The position numbers and the translations under genes are program-made. Positions 46,148 through 55,881 of a stretch of DNA of 64,000 bases are shown piece by piece. The stretch comes from Elgaria multicarinata webbii (Eukaryota > Chordata > Lepidosauria > Squamata > Anguidae). The notes beneath the pieces are model-generated. The model was not told the DNA's origin and did no database searches. It was given only the letters and a program-made list of their open reading frames with translations. Within the stretch, counting starts at the first letter, position 1. Each line of letters starts with the position of its first letter. The DNA lies in assembly GCF_023053635.1 (NCBI RefSeq), contig NC_086178.1, positions 33,283,226-33,347,225 of the forward strand. Reading direction: 5' to 3'.

Positions 46148-46229
46148 TTCCAGGCACCCTGACCCAGTGGCAGGGCTCAAGGGGCATATAAAGTAGTAAT
46201 AAAAAAATCTAGTGCCTCAAATATGGAGG

Positions 46230-46360
46230 GACTTCAGTTCACAAATGAGTAACTTAAGTTCACCCAACAGCCACCCAGTGAACTTCATGGCTGAATGGGG
46301 ACTTGAACCCAGGTTTCCTATATCCCAGTCCAACAGTAACCACTACACCAGCTCTCAATA
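46230..46360 (-). mobile_element. tRNA-derived SINE fragment (MIR-like)
   Basis: The sequence 'cacccagtgaacttcatggc' then 'tgaatggggacttgaaccc' and 'aacagtaaccactacaccag' is the inverse of a tRNA-like SINE head. The shared words with 53.95-54.07 kb confirm a family. Confidence 0.65.
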
Positions 46361-46439
46361 GGAGCAAAGATTCCCATCACAGAGAAAGTAATGGAGAGGC
46401 AAGGGTCTGTGGCATATTTTAGTGTGCTGAGTGCTATCA

Positions 46440-46570
46440 TCTTGCCCAACTTGGTGACCTCCAGATGTTATGAGTTACTCCTCCCTTCATTCCTGATCAT
46501 TCGCCAAGTGGTTGGAACTAATAGGAATTAAAATCCAGACGTTTTGGAGGGCTATAAATTGAGGAAGGCC
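46440..46570. mobile_element. Short palindromic MITE (family A), diverged
   Basis: The sequence 'tgcccaacttggtgacctcc' then 'agatgttatgagttactcct' and 'ggaattaaaatccagacgtt' then 'ttggagggc' matches family A arms. Confidence 0.5.
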
Positions 46571-46734
46571 GAGTTCTATCTTCAGCCTAAATAATTTCCA
46601 AAACTGGGTGTCTCTCAAACTGATCACACTGAAACCACACTCCCACTTTGATGTACAAAAGATTCCACGTTCCCTCAAGTGGCTGTTTCCTCTCAACACT
46701 GAGTTATGTCTAAAATGTTACCATTGAGAATTTA

Positions 46735-46815
46735 TTACATTTATATCTTGCCTTTTTTTCTTTTTGCAAGGAATCCCAATGGCCCTCCTCTCCATTTTTA
46801 TCCTCACAACAACAA
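46735..46815 (-). mobile_element. SINE fragment (MIR-like)
   Basis: The sequence 'atttatatcttgcctttttt' then 'caaggaatcccaatggccct' and 'ttatcctcacaacaacaatg' is the same SINE type as at 36.87 and 53.85 kb. Confidence 0.5.
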
Positions 46816-46837
46816 TGCTGGGATAAAGTATGCTTTA

Positions 46838-46945
46838 TCCCAGCATTCCCCAACCTGACATTCTCCAGGTGTGTTGGACTACAACTGCCACCATTGTCAA
46901 CCATCATGGCTAATGAAGGGCATCAGGTTGGGGAAAACTGCCCTA
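46838..46945. mobile_element. Short palindromic MITE (family A), complete
   Basis: The sequence 'agcattccccaacctgacat' then 'gtgttggactacaactgcca' and 'gggcatcaggttggggaaaa' pairs end to end over about 105 bp. Confidence 0.7.
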
Positions 46946-46954
46946 TCCACTACA

Positions 46955-47270
46955 CCAGAGGTATTGGAACTTTTCATCCAGAGGGCTGAATTTCCATTTT
47001 GGCAACACTCTCAGGGCCCACATTCCAGCTGTGAGGTGGGGTCAAAGGCAAAAGGCACAGGGCCAAAACCCCAGCATATTTTAGTTTGAAGCTCTTACTG
47101 CTAATAACTAAACCTCAGGAAAGGCATCTCAATCTGTTGCACAAAAGCCAGGAAACTGACCATTTATTGATGGTTGGGAGAAAGGGGCATGGTCATATGG
47201 GGAATCTAGGAGATTTGACCCCTGGGCATAAGGTTCTGCACCTGTTTGCTACACCTATTTCTCATTTAGC
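46955..47270. mobile_element. Diverged DNA-transposon repeat (same family as 12957-13260)
   Basis: The right end 'ataaggttctgcacctgttt' is the inverse of 'caggggtgcagaacctcagg' at 12.96 kb. The words 'agcatattttagtttgaagc' and 'aaaggcatctcaatctgttg' resemble the 62.3-kb copy. Interior decay is heavy. Confidence 0.5.
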
Positions 47271-47765
47271 TCTTCCTGGGAGTGTGTGTATGTGTGTATA
47301 TAAAAGGAACAGGAAAGATGAATCCTGGTGGGCTAGAAAGTCCCAAATGAGTCCCAATGTGATGGTGGAGATACTCTTTTAAAAGGGTTTGCTTACTTGC
47401 ACCAAGATGCAGCTGTCTTTGGGGTGGAAGTAGCTAGCTCTCTGTGTACAAGCCTAGAAATTTAGTACTAAGTTCAACTGGTGCTGTTAACATGCTTTAT
47501 CCAGACCTCCCCTCACCCTGTAAGAATTGGAAATCTGCAGCAGGAAGACAAAAATTATCCTGTTACCCTAACAACATTGTTCCCCACCCCCCAATGATAT
47601 GACTTGCCATTACATCAGCAGCCCCCCTTTAGCAATTGAGAGGCATAGCCATAAAAACTGTAGAGAGGATGTACTAGGGCTGGAGCCCGATTTAAAAGAT
47701 GTTGCCATATGAATCTTGTATGTTTTGGTTGATTAATCCATTAATCAAATAAATGTGCATATGGG

Positions 47766-49480
47766 TAAGAATATAAGAAGTACCATTCTGGATTAGACCA
47801 AGGGTCTATCAAGTCCAAGGCTCTGTTCACACAGTGGCCAACCAGCCATTGACCAGGGATGAACAAGCAGGACATGGTGCAACAGCACCCTCCCACCCAT
47901 GTTCCCCAGCAACTGGTGCACACTGGCTTACTGCCTCAAATACTGGAGATAGCACACAACCATCAGGGCTAGTAGCCATTGATAGCCTTCACCTCAAGGA
48001 ATTTATCCAACCCCCCTTTTAAGCCATCAAAATTGGTGGCCATCATTACATGCTGTAGTAGTGAGTTCCATAATTTAACTATGCACTGTGTGATAAGTAC
48101 TTCCTTTTATTTGTCCTGGATCTCCCACCAATCAGCTTCATGGGATGACCCCGGGTTCTAGTATTTTGAGAGAGGGAGAAAAATGTTTCCCTGTCCACAT
48201 TCTCCACACCATGCATAATTTTGTACACCTCTATCATGTCTCCTCTTAGCCGCCTTTTTTTCAAACTAAACAATCCCAATTGATGTAACCTTCTCTCATA
48301 GGGGAGATGCTCCAGCCCCTTAATCATTTTAGTTGCCTTTTTCTGCACTTTTTCCAGCTCTATACGGTAATATCTTTTTTTAGGTTTCATGACCAGAATA
48401 GTACACAGTATTCTTAGAGTGGTGGCACCATAGATTTGTATAAGGGCAGTATGATACTGGCCGCTTTATTCTCAATTCCTTTTCTTATAATGCCTAACAT
48501 GGGCTTTGCCTTCTTTACAGCAGCTGCACACTGGGTGCACATTTTCATCGAGCTGCCCACCACAATCCCAAGATCTCTTTCTTGTTCAGTCACCACCAGC
48601 TCAGATCCCATTAGGTTATACTTGAAGTTGTTGTTTTTTGCCCCAATATGCGTCACCTTACACTTGCTTACATTGAACCAGATTTTGCATTTGGATGCCC
48701 ACTCTCCCAGCTTGGAGAGATCCCTTTGGACCTCTTCACAAACCCTTTGTGTTTTAACAACCTTAAATAATTTGGTGTCGTAGGCAAGCTTGGCCCCTTC
48801 ACTGCTCACTCCTAATTCCAGATCATTTATGAACAAGTTGAAAAGAATTGGTCCCAATACCAATCCCTGTGGGATTCCACTATTTACTTCCCTCCATTGG
48901 GAGAATTGACCATTTTTTCCTACTCTCTGCTTTCTGTTCTTTAACCAGTTACTGGATCCATAAAAGGACCTCTCCTCTTATTCCATGTCTACTAAGTTTA
49001 TTTGGGAGTCTTTGGTGGGGGACTTTATCAAAAGCGTTTTGGAAATCAAATAAAAAATGTCCACTGGATCACCCGTCTACATGTTTGTTGACACTCTCAA
49101 AGAATTCTAGTAGATTCGTGAGACAGGACTTGCCTTTGCGGAAGCCATGTTGATTTTTCTTCAGCAGGACCTGCTCTTCTATATGCTTAGTAATTTTGTC
49201 TTTAAATAATGCTTTCAACCAATTTACCTGGAACAGATGTCAAGTTAACTGGTCTGTAATTTCCCGGATCCCCCTTGGATCCCTTTTTGAAAATTGGTTT
49301 AACATTGGCCATCTTCCAGTCCTCTGGTTCAGAGCTTGAGCTTAGGGACATGTTGTACATTTTTGTGAGGAGGTCCGCAATTTTATATTTGAATTCTTTG
49401 ATGGATACCATCTGGGCCTGCTGATTTATTTGCTTTAATTTTGTCAATAAGGTTGAGAACTTCATATTTTGTCACCACTA
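47766..49480 (-). mobile_element. CR1 LINE, 1.7-kb 5'-truncated copy
   Basis: The minus strand encodes reverse-transcriptase motifs in order: KPIFKKGSKGDPGNYRPVNL (49.3 kb), VLGPILFNLFINDLELGVSS (48.85 kb, with the catalytic F/YxDD box altered to AYDT), VTEQERDLGIVVGSSMKMCT and KAKPMLGIIRKGIENKAASI, then EKVQKKATKMIKGLEHLPYE and the CR1 C-terminus. The 3' UTR extends to about 47766 and ends 'cttatattctta' on the minus strand. The frame is broken into at least three pieces, so it is inactive. It is the longest LINE remnant in the window. Confidence 0.93.
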
Positions 49481-49997
49481 AAAACAGTATATCTGAATCA
49501 AGAAGCAGGTTTTATTTATTTTTAGATAATTCACACCCGGGTCTTAGCAGGAAGCACCAATTTTGAAGAGGCATTCCTCCTGTGTGTAAAAGGAGAATGC
49601 CTCTTCTAAAAACCTGCAATGTTCTGATAAACATTTATATACATTAAACAAATAAACAAACCCTGCTGGCTGATTGATCAAAAGTGTCTTTGTCGATTAA
49701 AAGTGTTTTCATAGATTCATTTGGGGCACAATCCTACAGGTTGTTCTCTCATGAGATGGAAGCCTCCGAACAAAGGCTTCCATGTATCCAATGCCCTGAC
49801 GGGTTGAAACCAGCAGGGCAGGAGGAGTGGCGGAGGCAATCTTGCCTTCCAGTCCTTCGATGGTTGTGTTTTTTGCTCGACAGGCTATTTTGAACATCTA
49901 GTGATGGTGTTTCAGAGGGGAAAGAGGCTGGAACAGGCTCAAAATAGTTTGTATCCTGGTGTCCTCCCTTTCCCTTCCACTGGAACACCCCCTTTTC

Positions 49998-50317
49998 TAG
50001 GGTGACCATATGAAAAGGAGGACAGGGCTCCTGTATCTTTAACAGTTGTATTGAAAAGGGAATTTCAGCAGGTGTCATTTGTATATATGGAGAACCTGGT
50101 GAAATTCCCTCTTCATCACAACAGTTAAAGCTGCAGGTGCCCTGCCCTCTTTTAAATCTGGTCACTCTAGTATAGCTCCTGCAGCTTTAACTGTGCTGAT
50201 GAAGAAGGAATTTCACCAGGTTCTCCATATATACAAATGACACCTGCTGAAATTCCCTTTTCTATGCAACTGTTAAAGATACAGGAGCCCTGTCCTCCTT
50301 TTCATATGGTTACCCTA
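49998..50317. mobile_element. 320-bp palindromic MITE (family B), complete with TSD
   Basis: It has the same length and ends as the copy at 23228-23547 (TAGGGTGACC ... GGTTACCCTA). A 7-bp direct repeat, CCTTTTC, flanks it at 49991-49997 and 50318-50324, a likely target-site duplication. The interior is a long imperfect hairpin. Confidence 0.88.
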
Positions 50318-50639
50318 CCTTTTCACCCTCTCTGAGGTCAACCTTGGAGGTCAGCTGGTGTGGTACTTTCTGCACCAACTGCAGTGGCAGCACCAGAAAA
50401 AAAATGCAGGGGGAGGGGGAAGACGCAGAGCGGACAAAATATATTTCTAGTTGGGCAAGATGTGTCCCAAATGTTAAGATCTCTTAAAGAAAAGTAATGG
50501 TATATTTTGTATTAAAACTTCCATTCTAAACATATTCTTTCTGAAAGAAATAGGGGAAAGGTTACTTTACACCTACACCTCAGAAGGGGAGATTAATTTT
50601 AATTTTGAAAACTATTAATTTGTGATTATTAATTAATTA

Positions 50640-50790
50640 ATTAATCTCTCCTGCATATTAGATGTTTCACCTTTCCCCTCAGTTGATTGCTATTGGTCTG
50701 TTGGCATCTTGGAGAGTATGTCAGTAACTGCAAAATGTATAGCCTTTGTTGGCTCAAAAGATGCATCTGAACCGTAGAAGAGCTACAGAG
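50640..50790 (-). mobile_element. Penelope-like repeat fragment (tentative)
   Basis: The sequence 'tgctattggtctgttggcat' then 'tatagcctttgttggctcaa' and 'aagatgcatctga' resembles the inverse of the family at 60.9 kb ('gatgaagtggac', 'gaagcttatacc'). It is strongly diverged. Confidence 0.3.
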
Positions 50791-50858
50791 ATGATGATAT
50801 CTGAATGTATTTGCATGTGTGAAAAGTGCCTTTCCTTCAATCAATGACAGGAGTCCAA

Positions 50859-50860
<2 letters not shown>

Positions 50861-50911
<51 letters not shown>

Positions 50912-50921
50912 GGGGGGGGGA
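50861..50921. repeat. (GT)n(GA)n(G)n microsatellite
   Basis: Fifteen GT units, then ten GA units, then a run of ten or eleven G. Confidence 0.95.
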
Positions 50922-51799
50922 GGTGTGCGCCTTGTTTGGGGAGGTGCTTGCCCCGTCCCCGTCCCAAGCACCGCCCCTGACCGGCTGCGAGCTGATACAA
51001 AAAGGGAGGGAGGAAGGAATCCCCACTATCCTATGTCTAGGGGTTTATAGGATTGCTCCCTTAACTGATTAAACATGACAGTATTTTTTGCAATGGCAAG
51101 AAAAAGAAAAGAATATCGATGAACCAACCCCCCCCCTCTCTAACCAGATGTTTTAGCCCCAAAGTTTCATCAGCCGATGGTCAGGAATGCCGAGAGTTGT
51201 CCTCGAAAACGTCTGGAGGCCAACAGGATGGGGGAAAGAGAGGCTAAAGCCACCCACGACAGGTCTCTCCCGCTCACTTGCCGAGCTCCCTTGGGAACCT
51301 GCATGGTAATCGACCGATTTAGCATGAGAGTATCGTTCCTTTCACATAAAGGGGTGGGTGGGGTTTTCTAAATGCCGATAACGATGCAAGCCCTTCTGAC
51401 TGCCTCCCCCCGGCGCAGTGTGTTCAACCCCTTTTGCATTTGAAACCCCCCCCCCCATTGAACTGCTGATCGAAAGTCGTTTAAGTCGCTGATTAAAAAT
51501 CGGGACATGGCTCCAGGGAGTTATTTAGATTGGTCTATGGGGCCAGTCTGATAAAGGCGCCTGGGATCAGGAGGGAATGTGGGATTTCTGCCGTACTCTG
51601 GCTGTAGGATTCCTTATTAGGGAGAGCCCCGAAGGGAGCGGCCGGAGGAAGCGGCGGCACGCTTGCTCTTTGCCTGACTTGTTAGTCATAACCCTGCTGG
51701 ATTTCCGTCCCAGATTCCCGTAAAACTCCCTAAACCCACCCCCAGGAGGCTCCTCTTGCCTAGCTGAAAAAAAAAAAAAAAGAATCCAGCAGGGTCCGG

Positions 51800-52927
51800 C
51801 TCGCCACTGAACCGTGGGAGGAGGACTCACAGTGTGTGTGGGTGTACCGTGTAATCGGGCTGGTCCCAGACGCTGAGCTCATGAATAATGCAGCTGCCAA
51901 ACTTTCTGCGCCGCCCAAACTCTGAGAGTTTTGGGTAACTTTGTTTGGGATAGTTCTAGAGGAGCCGCCGCCACTACCATCACGGCGGAAAGTGCCCAGC
52001 GCTTCAAGATCTACAGGATGGGTATGTAAAAGGAAGGGCGAAACACCCTCTCTCCCCCACAAGCACCACGTCTTGGCTCATCCTTTAAGGAAGGCTGACA
52101 GATTAAAAAAACAAAACTTTGGAGCCCGGCCGCCCTCTGCGCGAGCACCCGGGGGAGGGAGGAACAGTCGGTCAGGCCTGGAAGTGAACGCTGCCGGAGT
52201 CCTTGGAAGTTCCAGTGTTCTAAATCAGAACGTTCGCCTATCTTTCAACGTTCTAAATCAGAACGTTTGCCCCGGCTCCGGCTCCTTAACTCGAGCCTCA
52301 GGCCCCCATTGGAATTCGGGGCAGTGAGACTGAGCCCTCCCTTCCTCCCGTGACAGCCGCGGCTAGAGATCTTTCTCCTTCGTCCTTTAAAGGAGCTGCA
52401 AGCTTAGGGTGAGTTATAGCAAATCTCTGGAAGTTGTTGTAGGGAGAGAAAGGGAGGGAAAAAAAAGTTGCACAACTTTCCTTCGGGGCCTGACTTGGAC
52501 GTGCTTCATCTGTTCTTGAAGATCCTGCCGAGATAAAGATACAGTTTGGGGAGGGAGGGGACGTCTGCCGTGGATTTGCTGCCTGAGCCGCCGGGGCCTT
52601 TGGGGAAGAGGAAAGAAAAAGAAGAAAAAAAGAGAGGGGGGAAACACGTTTCGGAAAAGTTTTGCTTTGGGGAACTGGATCGAAGAGTTTGTTTTGAGTT
52701 GCCGCTGTCGGGCTCTGCTCTGGGAGGAGGGCTGCTCTGTATCTTTTTGGACACTTGCTCCTAAATCATTATTTTGAGGGAGGGCGGTTGGAAGCCCGCA
52801 AGACAGTTTTCAGAGGGTGAAATCCTGGCCTGCCCGCTTTGATTCGCTCCTGATTCATTTCTCCCCTCCCACCTCCCGGGGCTGCGAGGGCTTCTTGCAA
52901 GAAAGTTTTGCGGCGCGAGGTGCGAAA
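51800..52927 (+). promoter_or_regulatory. WWTR1: WWTR1 promoter and 5' UTR region
   Basis: GC and CpG content are raised from about 51800 to 53500. The region is purine-rich in places (52600-52640) and contains the 18-bp direct repeat pair at 52217-52267. No TATA box is evident. The transcription start, and whether a separate non-coding first exon exists, cannot be told from sequence. Confidence 0.55.
52217..52267. repeat. Perfect 18-bp direct repeat with internal palindrome
   Basis: GTTCTAAATCAGAACGTT occurs at 52217-52234 and again at 52250-52267, a 33-bp period. In the second copy, AACGTTCT and AGAACGTT form a perfect 8-bp inverted repeat around AAATC. It lies about 0.7 kb upstream of the WWTR1 start codon. 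Confidence 0.9.
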
Positions 52928-53352
52928 ATGAACCCTGCTTCCGTCCCTCCCCCGCCGGGACAGCAAGTGATCCATGTCACCCAGGATCTGGACACCGACC
53001 TCGAGGCCCTCTTCAACTCGGTCATGAACCCCAAGCCCAGCTCGTGGAGGAAAAAGATCCTGCCCGAATCCTTCTTCAAGGAGCCCGACTCGGGATCTCA
53101 TTCCCGGCAGTCCAGCACCGACTCGGGCAGCCACCCGCCCCGGCTCAGCAACGCCGCCGTCGGCGTCCACCACGTCCGCTCACACTCCTCGCCCGCATCT
53201 CTGCAGTTGGGCGCCGGGACCGGAGCGACCCCGAGTGCGGCTCAGCAGCATGCCCACCTCCGCCAGCAATCCTACGACGTGACCGACGAGCTGCCGCTAC
53301 CTCCGGGCTGGGAGATGGCGCTCACGCACACGGGCCAGAGATACTTCCTCAA
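52928..53352 (+). CDS. WWTR1: WWTR1 (TAZ), first coding exon
   Basis: WWTR1/TAZ is the Hippo-pathway transcriptional coactivator that binds TEAD factors. This exon encodes 141 codons plus two bases. Residues about 13-55 are the TEAD-binding domain (HVTQDLDTDLEALFNSVMNP, KPSSWRKKILPESFFKEPDS). Three LATS-type HxRxxS sites are visible: HSRQSS (58-63), HVRSHS (82-87; human S89) and HLRQQS (110-115; human S117). The WW domain starts at LPLPPGWEMALTHTGQRYFL (122-141) and is split by the GTAAGTGG donor at 53353. The start ATG is the only one in frame with the conserved MNPAS beginning. Compared with human the N-terminus has a shorter proline run. The remaining exons are outside the window. Confidence 0.97.
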
Positions 53353-53851
53353 GTAAGTGGGCGGCGGAGGCGGCGGGGTGAGCGGGGGCCACGCTTGTGG
53401 GGCGCGTGTTGAAGCTGGGGGCGCTGGGAAGCAACCCAAAGCGGGCAGAGCGCGGCTCCGCGGTAGGCCCGGCTGACATTGACATTCCTGAGCGCCCGAC
53501 ATTTAAAAAGAGAGTTGCCTTGTTTGCAGGTCGTGCCCTCTAATCTGGAAGAAAGCCCTTCCTTTTGAACGGGCGGCGATGACTCAGTCCTGTTTCACAC
53601 GAGACAAAATTGTCCTTGGACGAAATTTGCTTTGGTCAAGGAAATGAAAGAATTCCCATGCGTAGTTCCGCACTGTTGAGAGAATGCACGTGTGTGTTTG
53701 CTAAGAATACAGAGAACAAAACGGTGCAAGTGTGTGCGTTTGTCACGTGTAGCAAACTCCAGAAGAGATTCAAGATGTTGCCTGCATAAAACATTTTGGC
53801 TTGCGTGAAGTGCCTTTCCTTGGTGATTTTTTCCAGGGGTAGGTTATATTT

Positions 53852-54085
53852 ATTACTTATTTACATTTATATCCTGTCTTTCTTTCAAGGAGCACAAGAT
53901 GGCCTATGTAGTTCTGCCACCACCCAGTTTTTCTGAACAACAACCCTGTGAGGTGGGTTAGGTTGAGAAGAGGAGTAGTCCAAAGTCACCCAATGAGCTT
54001 TGTGGCTGAATAGGAATTTGAACATAGATCTCCCTTGGTCCAAGTCTTACATTCTAACCAGTACACCACATTGGCTGTCTCTGAC
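53852..54085 (-). mobile_element. tRNA-derived SINE (MIR-like), nearly full length
   Basis: The sequence 'acatttatatcctgtctttc' then 'aacaaccctgtgaggtgggt', 'caaagtcacccaatgagctt', 'atttgaacatagatctccc' and 'taaccagtacaccacattgg' is the inverse of a tRNA-headed SINE with its 3' tail. Confidence 0.65.
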
Positions 54086-54148
54086 ATTGAAACTTTGGAT
54101 AAGCAAAGAGAAGCCTATCCAGGCCCCTTAAAATCAAGGCAGTGAAGT

Positions 54149-54790
54149 GAGGGAAAGGGGCGGATCGTGTCGCTATCCGTACTCACATGTACTACAGAGG
54201 TAAGTGAGATATTATAAAAAACTTTTTAATATACTGATAAGTTACACTAGTTCCCAGAATCCAGGTATACTTCCACTGTAAAGCTGTATACTATATCATT
54301 AAAAAAGCACTGACAAGTACTCAAAAGCCATTTAAAAAACACTTAAAGACCATATGCATTTTGACCCAACAGAGGTCTTCTTCAGTGGTCACAAACTATA
54401 TATGCACATGAAAAATTCAGGATATGTTTATGGGCAAGAGGCTTTAGCACGGATATGAATGTTGCTTATTCTATGTTTTTCTTGACTTTCAGGCAATGGC
54501 AATTTGAAAATAATTCTTAGTTTTTTCATGTGCATATATAGTTCATGTGACCACTGAAGAAGACCTCTGTTGGGTCGAAATGCGTTTGGTCTTTAAGTGT
54601 TTTTTAAATGTTTTTTGAGTACTTGTCCGTGCTTTTTTAACGATATAGTATACAGCTTTACAGTGGAAGTATACCTGGATTCTGGGAACTAGTGTAACTT
54701 ATCAGTATATTAAAAAGTTTTTATAATATCTTACTTACCTCTGTAGTACATGTGAGTAAGGATAGTGACATGATCCGCCCCTTTCCCTTA
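54149..54790. mobile_element. Long inverted repeat with hammerhead-like core (Penelope-like)
   Basis: Two arms of about 270 bp (54149-54416 and 54521-54790) are near-perfect inverses, for example 'ggtatacttccactgtaaag' against 'ctttacagtggaagtatacc'. They are separated by about 104 bp. The right arm carries CTGAAGA at 54554-54560, a 4-bp stem (GACC 54562-54565 with GGTC 54573-54576) and GAAA at 54577-54580, the hammerhead ribozyme core. The left arm carries the inverse, slightly degraded. Inverted terminal units with hammerhead motifs fit Penelope-like retroelements, but a foldback DNA element remains possible. Confidence 0.6.
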
Positions 54791-55881
54791 CATCTTTGAA
54801 ACTTTGAACTTCCCATAGAAAAGAAGTCTCCTAGACCCTGACTCAAATTAACTCTTCCTATCCACCTTTTAGTTTCTCTCACAGAGAGTATTCCTTAAAA
54901 TGAGAGGCACTCAGGCATGCTTATTCCAGGAGTGAGCCTCCCCCACCCACCAAAGTGTCTTCTAGTGGCCTTCCTCCAGCATGGACAGGTACACAGAGGT
55001 GAGCAAAAGCATTGCCACAATCTGCAATGACCACCTAGAGATATGAAGGCCTGAGGGAAAAAAACATGAAAAAATCCAGGGGAGAGAACACTTCCCCTCC
55101 ACCCGAAAGACTGTTTTTGCTCCCATCCCCCCATTGGAAAAATTGAACAGCTTTGGATTATGAAATACTTTCTTCAGGAATTTAAGACAATGTGTTTATG
55201 TATTGTTACCCAGTGTTTACGCTTTCTAAATGGGTTCTAAAAACAATGTAGTAAGGAGTCATTTACAGAAAGACTAGAGGTGCAAAATGTCTGGAAATAA
55301 TGAAGCCATGGGGAATTTTTTTTAATCCTCTCTGTAAGATACCCAGCATAGTTATTTCTCCCATTCCTTATTCAAATTACTGATCTATTGTATCTTTTAC
55401 TGATAGACATTTAGGGTTGCTTTAAGTCATGCTCAGTTTCCTAATGTGTGAGTAGAGTTACCATATCATAATATGGAAAAAAAATGTACAGTCCTGATAA
55501 TTTGGGTTTTGTTCTATCTACGGAGTCCTATGTTACCGGGCTTGTTCTAGTAAGATGCTGTAACAATCAATTCATGTAGTTCTAATTTAAAATCCACATG
55601 TGAAAAATCTCTGTAGGTTATCCCACTACTGCCACCAGATGTAATAGAACAGCATGTAGATTATCCTACCTATGTTTCTTTTTAATTAACTGAGGCTTGA
55701 GTCTATAGAACTCACTGCCACAATTTTTAATAAATTTCTCAGTTAGACCCTACCACTAGGAAAGGCTTTCTCAGCTGTAAAACCTTTTAACTGCTGCAAG
55801 TTAATAAACTCCCTCTACCTAAAAGAAACTTGAGTAGTTCCTATTGCATAGGCATAGGATTTTCACTACCACTACAGACAG

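Larger units (their letters stand above)
43150..51800. other. COMMD2-WWTR1 intergenic spacer
   Basis: The spacer contains L2, CR1, SINE-like, MITE and microsatellite copies, listed separately. Segments 43490-44390, 44520-45760, 47280-47750 and 50320-50690 show no feature I recognise. CpG content rises after about 51150 towards the WWTR1 promoter. Confidence 0.65.

Noticed and set aside
45972-46187. Minus-strand open frame with leucine and valine runs
   Set aside because: Product of the compound ACT/AAT microsatellite.
52769-53173. Minus-strand open frame of 134 codons opposite WWTR1
   Set aside because: Antisense to the conserved TEAD-binding exon; its sequence is set by the WWTR1 coding strand.
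54149-54790. Assembly artefact as the cause of the long inverted repeat
   Set aside because: The arms differ at scattered positions and the spacer is unique, which argues for a real element; still, read-level data would settle it.
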